A DNA stretch of 5,689 nt from Clostridia bacterium (GTDB taxonomy: Bacteria > Bacillota_A > Clostridia > Oscillospirales > CAG-272): the NCBI GenBank assembly GCA_017411885.1, contig JAFQPF010000053.1, positions 1-5,689 of the forward strand, in the 5' to 3' direction. The position numbers and the translations under genes were made by a program. How positions within the stretch are numbered: position 1 is the stretch's first letter; each line of letters starts with the position of its first letter. Below are positions 1 to 5,456 of this stretch, piece by piece. The notes below the pieces were generated by a model. The model had not been told where the DNA came from, did no database searches, and saw only the letters and a list, made by a program, of their open reading frames with translations.

Positions 1-62
1 CCTATCTGCACATCGTCAACTATCGTGCCGTTAAAATCCCATACAATATATTCGTATTTCAT
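1..62 (-). CDS. HAD-family hydrolase, N-terminal fragment (cut by window edge)
   Basis: Reading the minus strand from 62 gives 20 codons beginning MKYEYIVWDFNGTIVDD, then the window ends. A short hydrophobic strand followed by DxxGT is motif I of haloacid-dehalogenase-like phosphatases, in which the first Asp (D9 here) is the nucleophile. The residue two positions later, normally the Asp acid/base, is Asn (N11). The start codon overlaps the stop of the upstream U32 gene as ATGA (59-62), which suggests translational coupling. A GGAGA ribosome binding site lies at 74-78, inside the U32 gene, 11 bases from the start. The substrate cannot be judged from 20 residues; a phosphoglycolate-phosphatase-like (Gph-type) small-molecule phosphatase is the most likely kind, by inference. 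The gene is partial only because of the window edge, so nothing suggests a pseudogene. Confidence 0.8.
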   Translation of the reverse strand, partial: MKYEYIVWDFNGTIVDDVQI

Positions 63-2077
63 TTTTTTGCTATTCTCCGCACGTCTCCTGTGTAAGCGGT
101 GTGATTTTTGTATGCGTCTATAATTTTATCAACACCCCTTGCGTCCTCATCTGTAAAGATAAAATGACCGCCGTACACCTTGTACGACATAAGCTCATCT
201 ACCTTATCCGCCATATAGGTCACGCGGCTGTTATAAAGCACGTTTCTGTGTTCGCCCTCTCTGTATACCGGGAATTTTTCGCCCATTCTGTCTGTAAGCA
301 CAGCCTCTCCTTTTTTGCAGGTGTTACAGCCCGAGGTTTGCTTTATAACACATTTTTCAAGTAACATCAGGGGAATTCGCCCATAGATTACTGCATTTGA
401 GGACACCCTTTCGCCAAGATCGGCAAGCCTTGCAAGAGTAAGCTCACATGAGGGTATAATATCAACAAGCCCTTCTGAAAGCAGGGCGTTTGCGCTACTT
501 ATATTAGTGACGTTGAGCCTTAAATCTCCGTGGCAGACAAATCCGAGCGAGCGAGCTAAGGACAAATGTCCGATATTCGATACAAGCGCGTGTACAGCTC
601 CTGCTTCTTTTGCTTTTTCAAGCTTTTCGCGTATATTTTCAGTCTCATAATCGAATATCACCGGCGGAAGCATCACTCCGTTTGCGTCGGGTGAATAATT
701 ATCAAGCGGAAGGTAGATTATATCAAAATAATCCCTTGCCGCACTACTTATCTGCTCCTTTTTCATAAAACGCGCGCTTTTTTGCGGTGCATAGTCACAA
801 AGTCTGAGCGTTTCATCACAGGCAGGCGCAAGTATTCTGCGCTTCGGCATAAGCGCGGCTTCAAGAGCCGCGACCGCATCGCGCCTGAGCGCGTTGAGCC
901 TTGATAGTGGCATCATAACGCCATCTTCAAGCTCAAGCGACAAGCTTTCGCAGACAAAATCGGTCGCGCCGAATTTGAGCAGATTCTTTCTTACTGCCTC
1001 ATCTGTAAGCGGCGCGTTTATAGCCGCCTCGGGCGGCTCCAAAGCTGCGGCGGCACTCACCTTGCCAAGTGTAAGCGTAAGTGTTGCAGGCTCACCGGTC
1101 TTTATAACGGCGCGCGCACTTACGGCTCTTTTGCGGGCTTTTGTGTCAAATTCCACGCTTTTAAGCGTCTGCTCCTTGTCCTCCTTGGTGCGGACTCCGT
1201 TCATTTCAGGGCTTATGCTCTTTGTAAAGTACGCGTTTGTAAAGCCGCTTCTTGAAAACAGCCTTGCAAGCTCGCTTAGCTCGGCTTCGGTCGCGTTTCG
1301 CTTTTCGTCTATCAGTCTGCGGTATATTGAGCATACGCCGTAAACGTATGCGGGCGACTTCATTCTTCCCTCTATTTTGAAGGACGCCGCGCCAAGCGTG
1401 AGCAGATCACTCATATTCCCCGCAAGGCAGTTATCCTTAAGGCTTAGGGGATAAGCCCCCGAATATGGAAGTCTGCAGGGCTGTGCACATTCTCCTCTGT
1501 TGCCGCTTCTGCCGCCGACAAGCGAGCTGAAAAGGCATTGTCCCGAATGCGAAACGCAAAGCGCGCCGTGAATGAATATTTCGGTTTCGATAGGTGAATT
1601 TTTGCAGATTTCGGCGATAGAATCACGGTCAAGCTCGCGCGCTATAACAGCCCTGTCAAAGCCGTGATCAGACACAAACCTCGCGCCCTCGGTATTATGC
1701 ACCGACATCTGCGTGCTTGCGTGAAGCTCAATATCCGGGTATCTCTTTTTTATCTCACGCGCAAGACCGAGGTCCGCGACTATAAGCGCGTCCGCGCCGC
1801 ATTTATAAAGGAATTCTATTTCATCAAGAGCTGCGGTAAATTCCCTGTCGTATATGAGCGTATTAAAGGTAATATTTGAGCGCACGCCGAAATTGCGGCA
1901 CTTTCCGATCGCGCGCTCTATCTGCTCGCGGTCGAAATTTGTCGCGTTCATTCTCGCGTTGAATACCGACGCGCCGAAATATACGGCGTCGGCACCGCCC
2001 GCTATTGCCGCATCAAGCGACTCTAAGCTGCCTGCGGGAGCCAAAAGCTCGGGCTTTTTAATAAAAATTTCACTCAT
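59..2077 (-). CDS. U32-family protein with DUF3656 domain, RlhA-like (predicted RNA hydroxylation protein, often called collagenase-like peptidase)
   Basis: The 672-residue product starts with the U32 barrel motif KPELLAPAGSLE (residues 8-19). It carries the U32 signature at 166-185 (EIFIHGALC then SHSGQC) and GNRGECAQPCR at 192-202. Cys174, Cys181, Cys197 and Cys201 lie in this core. Residues about 313-410 fit DUF3656 (ending in a PLSRLNALRR-type segment), and a C-terminal region holds another Cys set (C576, C584, C587). The U32 barrel followed by DUF3656 is the arrangement of E. coli RlhA (653 residues), which is needed for 5-hydroxycytidine formation in 23S rRNA. The shorter U32 proteins TrhP (tRNA hydroxylation) and UbiU/UbiV lack DUF3656. 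A role in rRNA or tRNA hydroxylation is therefore inferred, while the old 'peptidase/collagenase' label is poorly supported for this class. There is no signal peptide, so it should be cytoplasmic. The start at 2077 places the conserved motif as usual; the ribosome binding site is weak (GAGAG at 2091-2095, 13 bases away). It leads the unit with the HAD gene. Confidence 0.94.
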   Translation of the reverse strand: MSEIFIKKPELLAPAGSLESLDAAIAGGADAVYFGASVFNARMNATNFDREQIERAIGKCRNFGVRSNITFNTLIYDREFTAALDEIEFLYKCGADALIVADLGLAREIKKRYPDIELHASTQMSVHNTEGARFVSDHGFDRAVIARELDRDSIAEICKNSPIETEIFIHGALCVSHSGQCLFSSLVGGRSGNRGECAQPCRLPYSGAYPLSLKDNCLAGNMSDLLTLGAASFKIEGRMKSPAYVYGVCSIYRRLIDEKRNATEAELSELARLFSRSGFTNAYFTKSISPEMNGVRTKEDKEQTLKSVEFDTKARKRAVSARAVIKTGEPATLTLTLGKVSAAAALEPPEAAINAPLTDEAVRKNLLKFGATDFVCESLSLELEDGVMMPLSRLNALRRDAVAALEAALMPKRRILAPACDETLRLCDYAPQKSARFMKKEQISSAARDYFDIIYLPLDNYSPDANGVMLPPVIFDYETENIREKLEKAKEAGAVHALVSNIGHLSLARSLGFVCHGDLRLNVTNISSANALLSEGLVDIIPSCELTLARLADLGERVSSNAVIYGRIPLMLLEKCVIKQTSGCNTCKKGEAVLTDRMGEKFPVYREGEHRNVLYNSRVTYMADKVDELMSYKVYGGHFIFTDEDARGVDKIIDAYKNHTAYTGDVRRIAKK

Positions 2078-2112
2078 TTGACGATATTCGCTCTCTTTTT
2101 TCGCATTTGCTC

Positions 2113-2141
2113 TTGAAATATCCGTAAATATAAAGTATAAT
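2113..2141 (+). promoter_or_regulatory. Predicted sigma-70/sigma-A promoter for the dut-maf-nth-cinA operon
   Basis: The -35 element TTGAAA (2113-2118) and a perfect -10 TATAAT (2136-2141) are separated by 17 bases. Transcription should start near 2148, giving a leader of about 90 bases before the dut start at 2240. No other plus-strand pair of comparable quality lies between here and dut. The initial transcribed region runs through the opposing U32 promoter. Confidence 0.72.
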
Positions 2142-2147
2142 TATACT
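2134..2147. repeat. Perfect 14-base palindrome spanning the dut -10 element
   Basis: AGTATAATTATACT at 2134-2147 is a perfect inverted repeat centred between 2140 and 2141. Because TATAAT is embedded in it, a -10 hexamer is also present on the minus strand (2145 down to 2140). No good -35 lies 16-18 bases upstream on that strand. It may be a symmetric -10 or a binding site for a dimeric regulator; an AT-rich palindrome of this size can also arise by chance in promoter DNA. Confidence 0.5.
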
Positions 2148-2168
2148 GTTATAGTATTGCCTGTAGAT

Positions 2169-2197
2169 ATTATAGCCTACTTGGCTCACAAAGTCAA
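2169..2197 (-). promoter_or_regulatory. Predicted sigma-70/sigma-A promoter for the U32-HAD unit
   Basis: On the minus strand, TTGACT (2197-2192) and a perfect TATAAT (2174-2169) are spaced by 17 bases. The expected start is near 2162, giving a leader of about 85 bases before the U32 start codon. This is the strongest match to consensus in the window. It lies downstream of, and facing, the dut promoter, so the two transcripts overlap by roughly 15 bases at their 5' ends. Confidence 0.75.
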
Positions 2198-2239
2198 CAC
2201 AAATTTTTCCGTGTAACTGCCACAGAAAGGTAAATTGCC

Positions 2240-2686
2240 ATGACGACAGAGGTTAAAATAAAAAAGGTGCGCAAGGGCGCAGTAATTCCCGAATACGCGA
2301 CAAGCGGCTCTGCCGCGCTTGATCTTCGCTCGGCGGCAGACGAGTGCATAGTCATTCCCGCACGCTCACGCGCCGCGATCCCGACAGGAATAGCGATCGC
2401 AACCGAGGACGCGTCTGTCGTTTCGATAGTCTGCGCAAGAAGCGGTCTTGCCACAAAGCACGGCATCTGCCTTGCCAACGGTATCGGCGTTATCGACAGC
2501 GATTACAGAGGCGAGATCTTAGTAAGCCTGTTAAACAATTCGGACACCGACTTTACAGTCGAGCCGGGTGACCGTGTTGCTCAGCTTATGTTTATGCCCG
2601 TGCTTACTGCAAAGCTTTTGGAATGTGATGAGCTTGACAAGACAGAGCGCGGCGAGGGCGGATTCGGCTCAACAGGAATAAAATAA
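2240..2686 (+). CDS. dut: Deoxyuridine 5'-triphosphate nucleotidohydrolase (dUTPase)
   Basis: The enzyme hydrolyses dUTP to dUMP and pyrophosphate, keeping uracil out of DNA and supplying dUMP for thymidylate synthesis. The 148-residue product has all five motifs of the homotrimeric dUTPase family in order: I ALDLRSA (26-32, D28), II ARSGLATKHG (66-75), III GVIDSDYRGEI (83-93, catalytic D86 and uracil-pocket Y89), IV PGDRVAQLMF (109-118) and V RGEGGFGSTG (137-146, with F142 expected to cover the base). The complete motif V argues for a full-length active enzyme, and the length is typical. The start is supported by AAAGG at 2226-2230, nine bases upstream. It is the first gene of the operon, and maf follows after 16 bases. 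Cellular rather than phage origin is favoured by the housekeeping neighbours. Confidence 0.97.
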   Translation: MTTEVKIKKVRKGAVIPEYATSGSAALDLRSAADECIVIPARSRAAIPTGIAIATEDASVVSIVCARSGLATKHGICLANGIGVIDSDYRGEILVSLLNNSDTDFTVEPGDRVAQLMFMPVLTAKLLECDELDKTERGEGGFGSTGIK

Positions 2687-2702
2687 TCGGGCGGTAAAGT
2701 CA

Positions 2703-3290
2703 ATGAAAAAAATAATTCTTGCCTCGGCATCTGCCCGCAGGCGTGAGATGCTTTCGCATATCGGGCTTGAATATACCGCGATCGCCACAGACGTTGACGA
2801 GGTAAATGACCTGCCGTGCACTCCTGAGGGAATCGTTACCGAGCTTGCCAAAAGAAAGGCTATGGCTCTAAAGGATAAATGCGATGGAAACACGATAATA
2901 ATCGGCTCGGACACTATCGTATATATGGACGGGCGCGTGCTTAACAAGCCAAAGGATAAAGACGACGCAAGGCGTATGTTAAAATCGCTGAGCGGCGGCA
3001 AGCATCAGGTATATTCGGGGCTTTGCGTGACCGACGGCGAAAAAACCATATGCACTCACGCGCTCACCACGGTAAAAATGCGCAAAATTGATGAAAATGA
3101 AATAGACGCTTACATCGCCACCGGCGAGCCTCTTGACAAGGCAGGCGCGTACGGTATACAGGACAAGGGCGGAATATTCGTTGAACGCATCGAGGGCGAT
3201 TACTACAATGTGGTAGGACTTCCGCTTGAAATGCTTTGCAGTATTCTGTCAAAGGATTTCGGCGTGAACGTGCTTGAAATAATAAAGTAA
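2703..3290 (+). CDS. maf: Maf-family nucleoside triphosphate pyrophosphatase (probable dTTP/UTP type)
   Basis: Maf proteins hydrolyse nucleoside triphosphates, including modified bases, to the monophosphate and pyrophosphate, and have been linked to septum inhibition. The 195-residue product shows the N-terminal LASASARRREML loop (residues 6-17: S8, S10, R12-R14), GSDTIV with catalytic D70 (68-73), the NKPKD lysine (K82), and GEPLDKAGAYGIQDKGG (141-157) with K146 and Q153. Arg13, Thr71, Lys82 and Gln153 resemble the YhdE branch, which prefers dTTP and UTP, rather than the YceF branch (m7GTP); this sub-assignment is inference. The ribosome binding site is weak, a GGGCGG stretch at 2689-2694 eight bases before ATG. 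The 16-base gap after dut suggests one transcript. A dUTPase next to a pyrimidine-triphosphate pyrophosphatase fits a joint role in cleaning the nucleotide pool. Confidence 0.96.
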   Translation: MKKIILASASARRREMLSHIGLEYTAIATDVDEVNDLPCTPEGIVTELAKRKAMALKDKCDGNTIIIGSDTIVYMDGRVLNKPKDKDDARRMLKSLSGGKHQVYSGLCVTDGEKTICTHALTTVKMRKIDENEIDAYIATGEPLDKAGAYGIQDKGGIFVERIEGDYYNVVGLPLEMLCSILSKDFGVNVLEIIK

Positions 3291-3300
3291 AAGGCGTTTT

Positions 3301-3963
3301 ATGAAAAAACTATCCGAAAAACAAAAGAAGATCAATATAAACGAAGCGGCAAAAAGGCTTGAAAAGGTCTATCCGAGTGCCGAATGTGCGTTAAAATACA
3401 ACGGCGAGCCGTGGAAGCTTTTAGTTATGGGCAGACTTTCGGCTCAATGCACCGACGCGAGAGTAAACATCGTGTGCGAAGAGCTTTTTGCACGCTTTCC
3501 CACGCTTGAGTCGCTCGCTGACGGTGAGCTTGACGAGATCGCACGCATCGTGCGTCCGTGCGGACTTTTCAACACCAAGGCGAAAAATATAAAGGACGCC
3601 TGCCTTATGCTTACAGAAAATTTCGGCGGCGTGCTTCCCGATAATATGGACGCGCTTCTTTCCTTGCCGGGAGTTGGCAGAAAGATCGCGAATCTTTTGC
3701 TTGGCGACATATACGGTCTGCCGTCAATAGTTGCCGACACGCACTGCATCCGCATCTGCGGACGGCTTGGTATGTATGACGAAAAGCTAAAGGACCCGAC
3801 AAAGGTGGAAAAGATTCTTACAAAGCTCGTTTTGCCCGAATATCAGACAGATTTTTGCCACAGGATAGTACAGTTTGGCAGAGACACCTGCTCTGCACGC
3901 TCACCAAAGTGCGACGGGTGCGTGCTATCCGACATCTGCTTACATAACTCAGACAAGGAGTGA
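3301..3963 (+). CDS. nth: Endonuclease III (DNA glycosylase/AP lyase)
   Basis: This base-excision-repair enzyme removes oxidised pyrimidines such as thymine glycol and then cleaves the abasic site by beta-elimination. The 220-residue product has the LSAQCTD helix segment (46-52), the helix-hairpin-helix LPGVGRKIAN (122-131) with catalytic Lys128, and VADTHCIRICGRLG (144-157) with catalytic Asp146. It ends in a complete [4Fe-4S] loop, C197-x6-C204-x2-C207-x5-C213. Having both Lys and Asp makes it bifunctional, unlike MutY, and its length and motif order match E. coli Nth. The AAAAGG at 3289-3294 overlaps the end of maf and is six bases from the ATG. The stop TGA (3961-3963) overlaps the cinA frame, and the last codons contain the AAGGAG that should serve cinA. 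Regulation is probably only that of the operon. Confidence 0.97.
   Translation: MKKLSEKQKKININEAAKRLEKVYPSAECALKYNGEPWKLLVMGRLSAQCTDARVNIVCEELFARFPTLESLADGELDEIARIVRPCGLFNTKAKNIKDACLMLTENFGGVLPDNMDALLSLPGVGRKIANLLLGDIYGLPSIVADTHCIRICGRLGMYDEKLKDPTKVEKILTKLVLPEYQTDFCHRIVQFGRDTCSARSPKCDGCVLSDICLHNSDKE
3955..3960 (+). promoter_or_regulatory. Ribosome binding site for cinA that disfavours the GTG start
   Basis: AAGGAG at 3955-3960 is a strong Shine-Dalgarno sequence at the very end of nth. It overlaps the first possible cinA start (GTG, 3960-3962) and so cannot serve it normally. Eight bases downstream, in frame, is ACG (3969-3971), the position where an ATG would be expected. The next in-frame ATA (3975) is 14 bases away. 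Confidence 0.7.
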
Positions 3964-5231
3964 TTTTTACGAAGATAAACACCGCCGAGATAGTATGCGT
4001 CGGCACAGAGATACTGATAGGCGACATCGTAAACACCAACGCGGCTTATATATCCTCCCGGCTTGCCGAAATGGGAATAAGCCAATATCATCAGAGCGTG
4101 GTAGGGGATAATCCCGAACGGCTTACCGAAGCATTAAGGTGCGCGCTTGAGCGTGCCGATCTCGTTATAACGAGCGGCGGACTCGGCCCGACCTACGACG
4201 ATCTTACAAAGGAGACGGCCGCAAGGCTTATGGGGCGCAATCTCCACACAGACGAAAAAAGCCTTGACGCGATACGCGCGTATTTTGAAAAAACAGGGCG
4301 CGTAATGAGTGAAAACAACGCAAAGCAGGCTCTTATTCCCGACGGCTCGACCGTGTTTGAAAACCTGCGCGGAACAGCCCCCGGCGTATGCATCGAGGAT
4401 TTTGAAAAGGGCAAGCTGCTCGTAATGCTCCCCGGACCACCCAGAGAGCTTGAGCCGATGTTTTCGGAAAAGGTTATGCCCTACCTTATGAAATTTACCG
4501 ATAACGTAATGCTCAGCCGCGACATCAACATCTTCGGCATGGGCGAATCTACGGTTGAGGAGCATTTGCGCGAGCTGATGGAAAATTCAGCCAATCCCTC
4601 GCTTGCACCATACGTCAACACCGGCGAGGTGCGCTTGCGTGTTACGGCAAGGGCTGAAAGCCTTGCTAAGTGCGAAAAAATGTGCGACGAGGTAATAGAA
4701 AAGATATACTCAAGCCCTGTGGGCGAATACATCTACGGTATTGACACCGGCTCGCTTGAAAAGGCTTTGCTTTTAAGGCTTTGTGAAAAAAAGCTCACCT
4801 TTGCAAGTGCAGAAAGCTGTACCGGCGGACTTATCGGCAAGCGTATGACCGATCTTGCAGGCGCGTCCGAGGTTTATCTCGGAAGCATAATCTCGTATGC
4901 AAACGAAGTAAAGGAAAACCTGCTCGGCGTACCGCACGAGATTTTGGAAAAGCACGGCGCGGTATCTCCCGAAACCGCGGCTTATATGGCTCGCGGAGCG
5001 AGAGAGAGGCTTGGCGTTGACATAGCCGTCAGCACGACGGGTATCGCGGGACCGGGCGGCGGCACAGACGAAAAGCCTGTCGGGCTTGTATACGTCGGCG
5101 TGTCGTCGCGTCTTGGAGAAAGCGTGACAAAATTAAACATCGCTCCCGGCAGAAGCGTGCGCGATTATGTCAGATTCCTTGCCGCTTCAAACGCACTTTC
5201 GCTTGCAAGAAAAGAAGCAGAAAGATTGTAA
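3960..5231 (+). CDS. cinA: CinA: MoaB-like nucleotide pyrophosphatase domain fused to PncC-type NMN deamidase domain
   Basis: The N-terminal domain (about 8-175) is MoaB/MogA-like, with AEIVCVGTEILIGD (9-22), GGLGPTYDDLTKE (73-85) and LPGPPRELEPMF (157-168). In studied CinA proteins it hydrolyses ADP-ribose. A linker domain follows (about 180-260). The C-terminal CinA domain (about 265-420) shows SAESCTGGLIG (283-293), GSIISYANEVKENLLGV (308-324), GAVSPETA (333-340) and TTGIAGPGGGTDEKPVGLVYVG (starting near 359); this domain deamidates nicotinamide mononucleotide in NAD salvage. Full length (423 residues from GTG, 420 from ACG) is normal for a complete two-domain protein. The coordinates use the first conventional start, GTG at 3960, in a 4-base GTGA overlap with nth. 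Ribosome binding site spacing and the familiar MK-x-NTAEI-like N-terminus instead favour initiation at ACG 3969. Despite its name, a competence role is not implied. It is the last gene of the operon, and no T-tract terminator follows. Confidence 0.96.
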   Translation: MIFTKINTAEIVCVGTEILIGDIVNTNAAYISSRLAEMGISQYHQSVVGDNPERLTEALRCALERADLVITSGGLGPTYDDLTKETAARLMGRNLHTDEKSLDAIRAYFEKTGRVMSENNAKQALIPDGSTVFENLRGTAPGVCIEDFEKGKLLVMLPGPPRELEPMFSEKVMPYLMKFTDNVMLSRDINIFGMGESTVEEHLRELMENSANPSLAPYVNTGEVRLRVTARAESLAKCEKMCDEVIEKIYSSPVGEYIYGIDTGSLEKALLLRLCEKKLTFASAESCTGGLIGKRMTDLAGASEVYLGSIISYANEVKENLLGVPHEILEKHGAVSPETAAYMARGARERLGVDIAVSTTGIAGPGGGTDEKPVGLVYVGVSSRLGESVTKLNIAPGRSVRDYVRFLAASNALSLARKEAERL

Positions 5232-5264
5232 AAGCTATAGGCGTTTATGCGGTAACAATAACAG

Positions 5265-5283
5265 CCTTCCTCCGGGAGGAAGG
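5265..5283. repeat. Left terminal hairpin of the repeat element
   Basis: CCTTCCTCC-G-GGAGGAAGG is a perfect palindrome with 9-base arms around one base; in RNA it would fold as about 8 pairs with a three-base loop. It starts 33 bases after the cinA stop, but no run of T follows, so it is not a normal intrinsic terminator. It could still stabilise the 3' end of the cinA transcript. Confidence 0.75.
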
Positions 5284-5284
5284 T

Positions 5285-5305
5285 GGCTTTGCCAAAGGCA
5301 AAGTC
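5285..5305 (+). repeat. Second hairpin in the repeat element
   Basis: GGCTTTGCC-AAA-GGCAAAGTC forms a 9-pair stem (one G-U) with an AAA loop, directly after the left terminal hairpin with one base between. At the mirrored position on the right (5371-5388) only a much weaker stem can form, so the element's two halves have diverged here. Confidence 0.65.
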
Positions 5306-5387
5306 GGAAGGAGAAAGCGAAACGTTTGATTACATCTGATAAAATCACAAGCAACGCCTTCTCCCTCAGTTTCGCATTCGCTCAACA

Positions 5388-5406
5388 GCTCCCTCCCGGA
5401 GGGAGC
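5388..5406. repeat. Right terminal hairpin of the repeat element
   Basis: GCTCCCTCC-C-GGAGGGAGC is a perfect palindrome with 9-base arms. It is followed by CTTAAACC rather than a T-tract, so terminator function is unlikely on the plus strand. It sits about 50 bases before the galK start and could influence the leader if transcription enters from upstream. Confidence 0.75.
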
Positions 5407-5443
5407 CTTAAACCAAAAACAAAAAACATATATATTAACCTTT

Positions 5444-5448
5444 GGAGG
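5444..5448 (+). promoter_or_regulatory. Strong ribosome binding site for galK
   Basis: GGAGG ends eight bases before the ATG at 5457. Together with cinA's AAGGAG it is one of the two best Shine-Dalgarno sequences in the window, and clearly better than those of dut, maf and nth. The A/T-rich DNA just upstream (5408-5438) contains a possible -10 TATATT (5431-5436), but its -35 match (TTAAAC, 5408-5413) is poor. I therefore do not call a galK promoter. Confidence 0.75.
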
Positions 5449-5456
5449 ACAAACAA

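Larger units (their letters stand above)
5263..5408. mobile_element. MITE-like palindromic repeat element, about 146 bases, non-coding
   Basis: This element fills most of the cinA-galK gap. Its ends are imperfect inverted copies: the left begins GCCTTCCTCCGGGAGGAAGG (5264-5283), and the right, read on the minus strand, is GGCTCCCTCCGGGAGGGAGC (5407-5388). These match at 16 of 20 positions. A second, inner pair of arms lies at 5305-5319 and 5355-5369 (12 of 15 positions complementary), enclosing an A/T-rich centre. No reading frame in it resembles a transposase. I infer a non-autonomous element mobilised in trans, or a REP/BIME-like repeat; the palindromic GGGAGG motif is reminiscent of multi-copy repeats in Ruminococcaceae-type genomes. 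The exact ends and any target-site duplication cannot be fixed from one copy. Confidence 0.6.

Noticed and set aside
894..1343. Long plus-strand open frame (149 codons) inside the U32 gene
   Set aside because: It lies wholly antisense to a clear conserved protein, its product is low-complexity Ser/Ala-rich with no recognisable domain, and it has no convincing ribosome binding site. It is a by-product of the codon use of the real gene.
2148..2239. Riboswitch or structured leader upstream of dut
   Set aside because: Only very short complementary stretches (such as ACAC with GTGT near 2197-2215) are visible, and nothing matches a known riboswitch core.
2194..2478. Minus-strand open frame overlapping the dut start and the U32 promoter
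   Set aside because: It is antisense to dut motifs I and II, has no family resemblance, and would be read from inside dut without any visible promoter or ribosome binding site.
4134..4565. Minus-strand open frame of 143 codons inside cinA
   Set aside because: It is antisense to the conserved MoaB-like domain of cinA, shows no family features, and is explained by the high GC at third codon positions.
5265..5305. Hairpins after cinA as a rho-independent terminator
   Set aside because: Stems are strong, but neither is followed by a run of T on the plus strand, and the minus-strand side also lacks one. They fit better as the end of a repeat element.
5263..5408. CRISPR repeat or single-spacer array
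   Set aside because: The repeated units are inverted rather than direct, they are not regularly spaced, and no cas gene is in the window.
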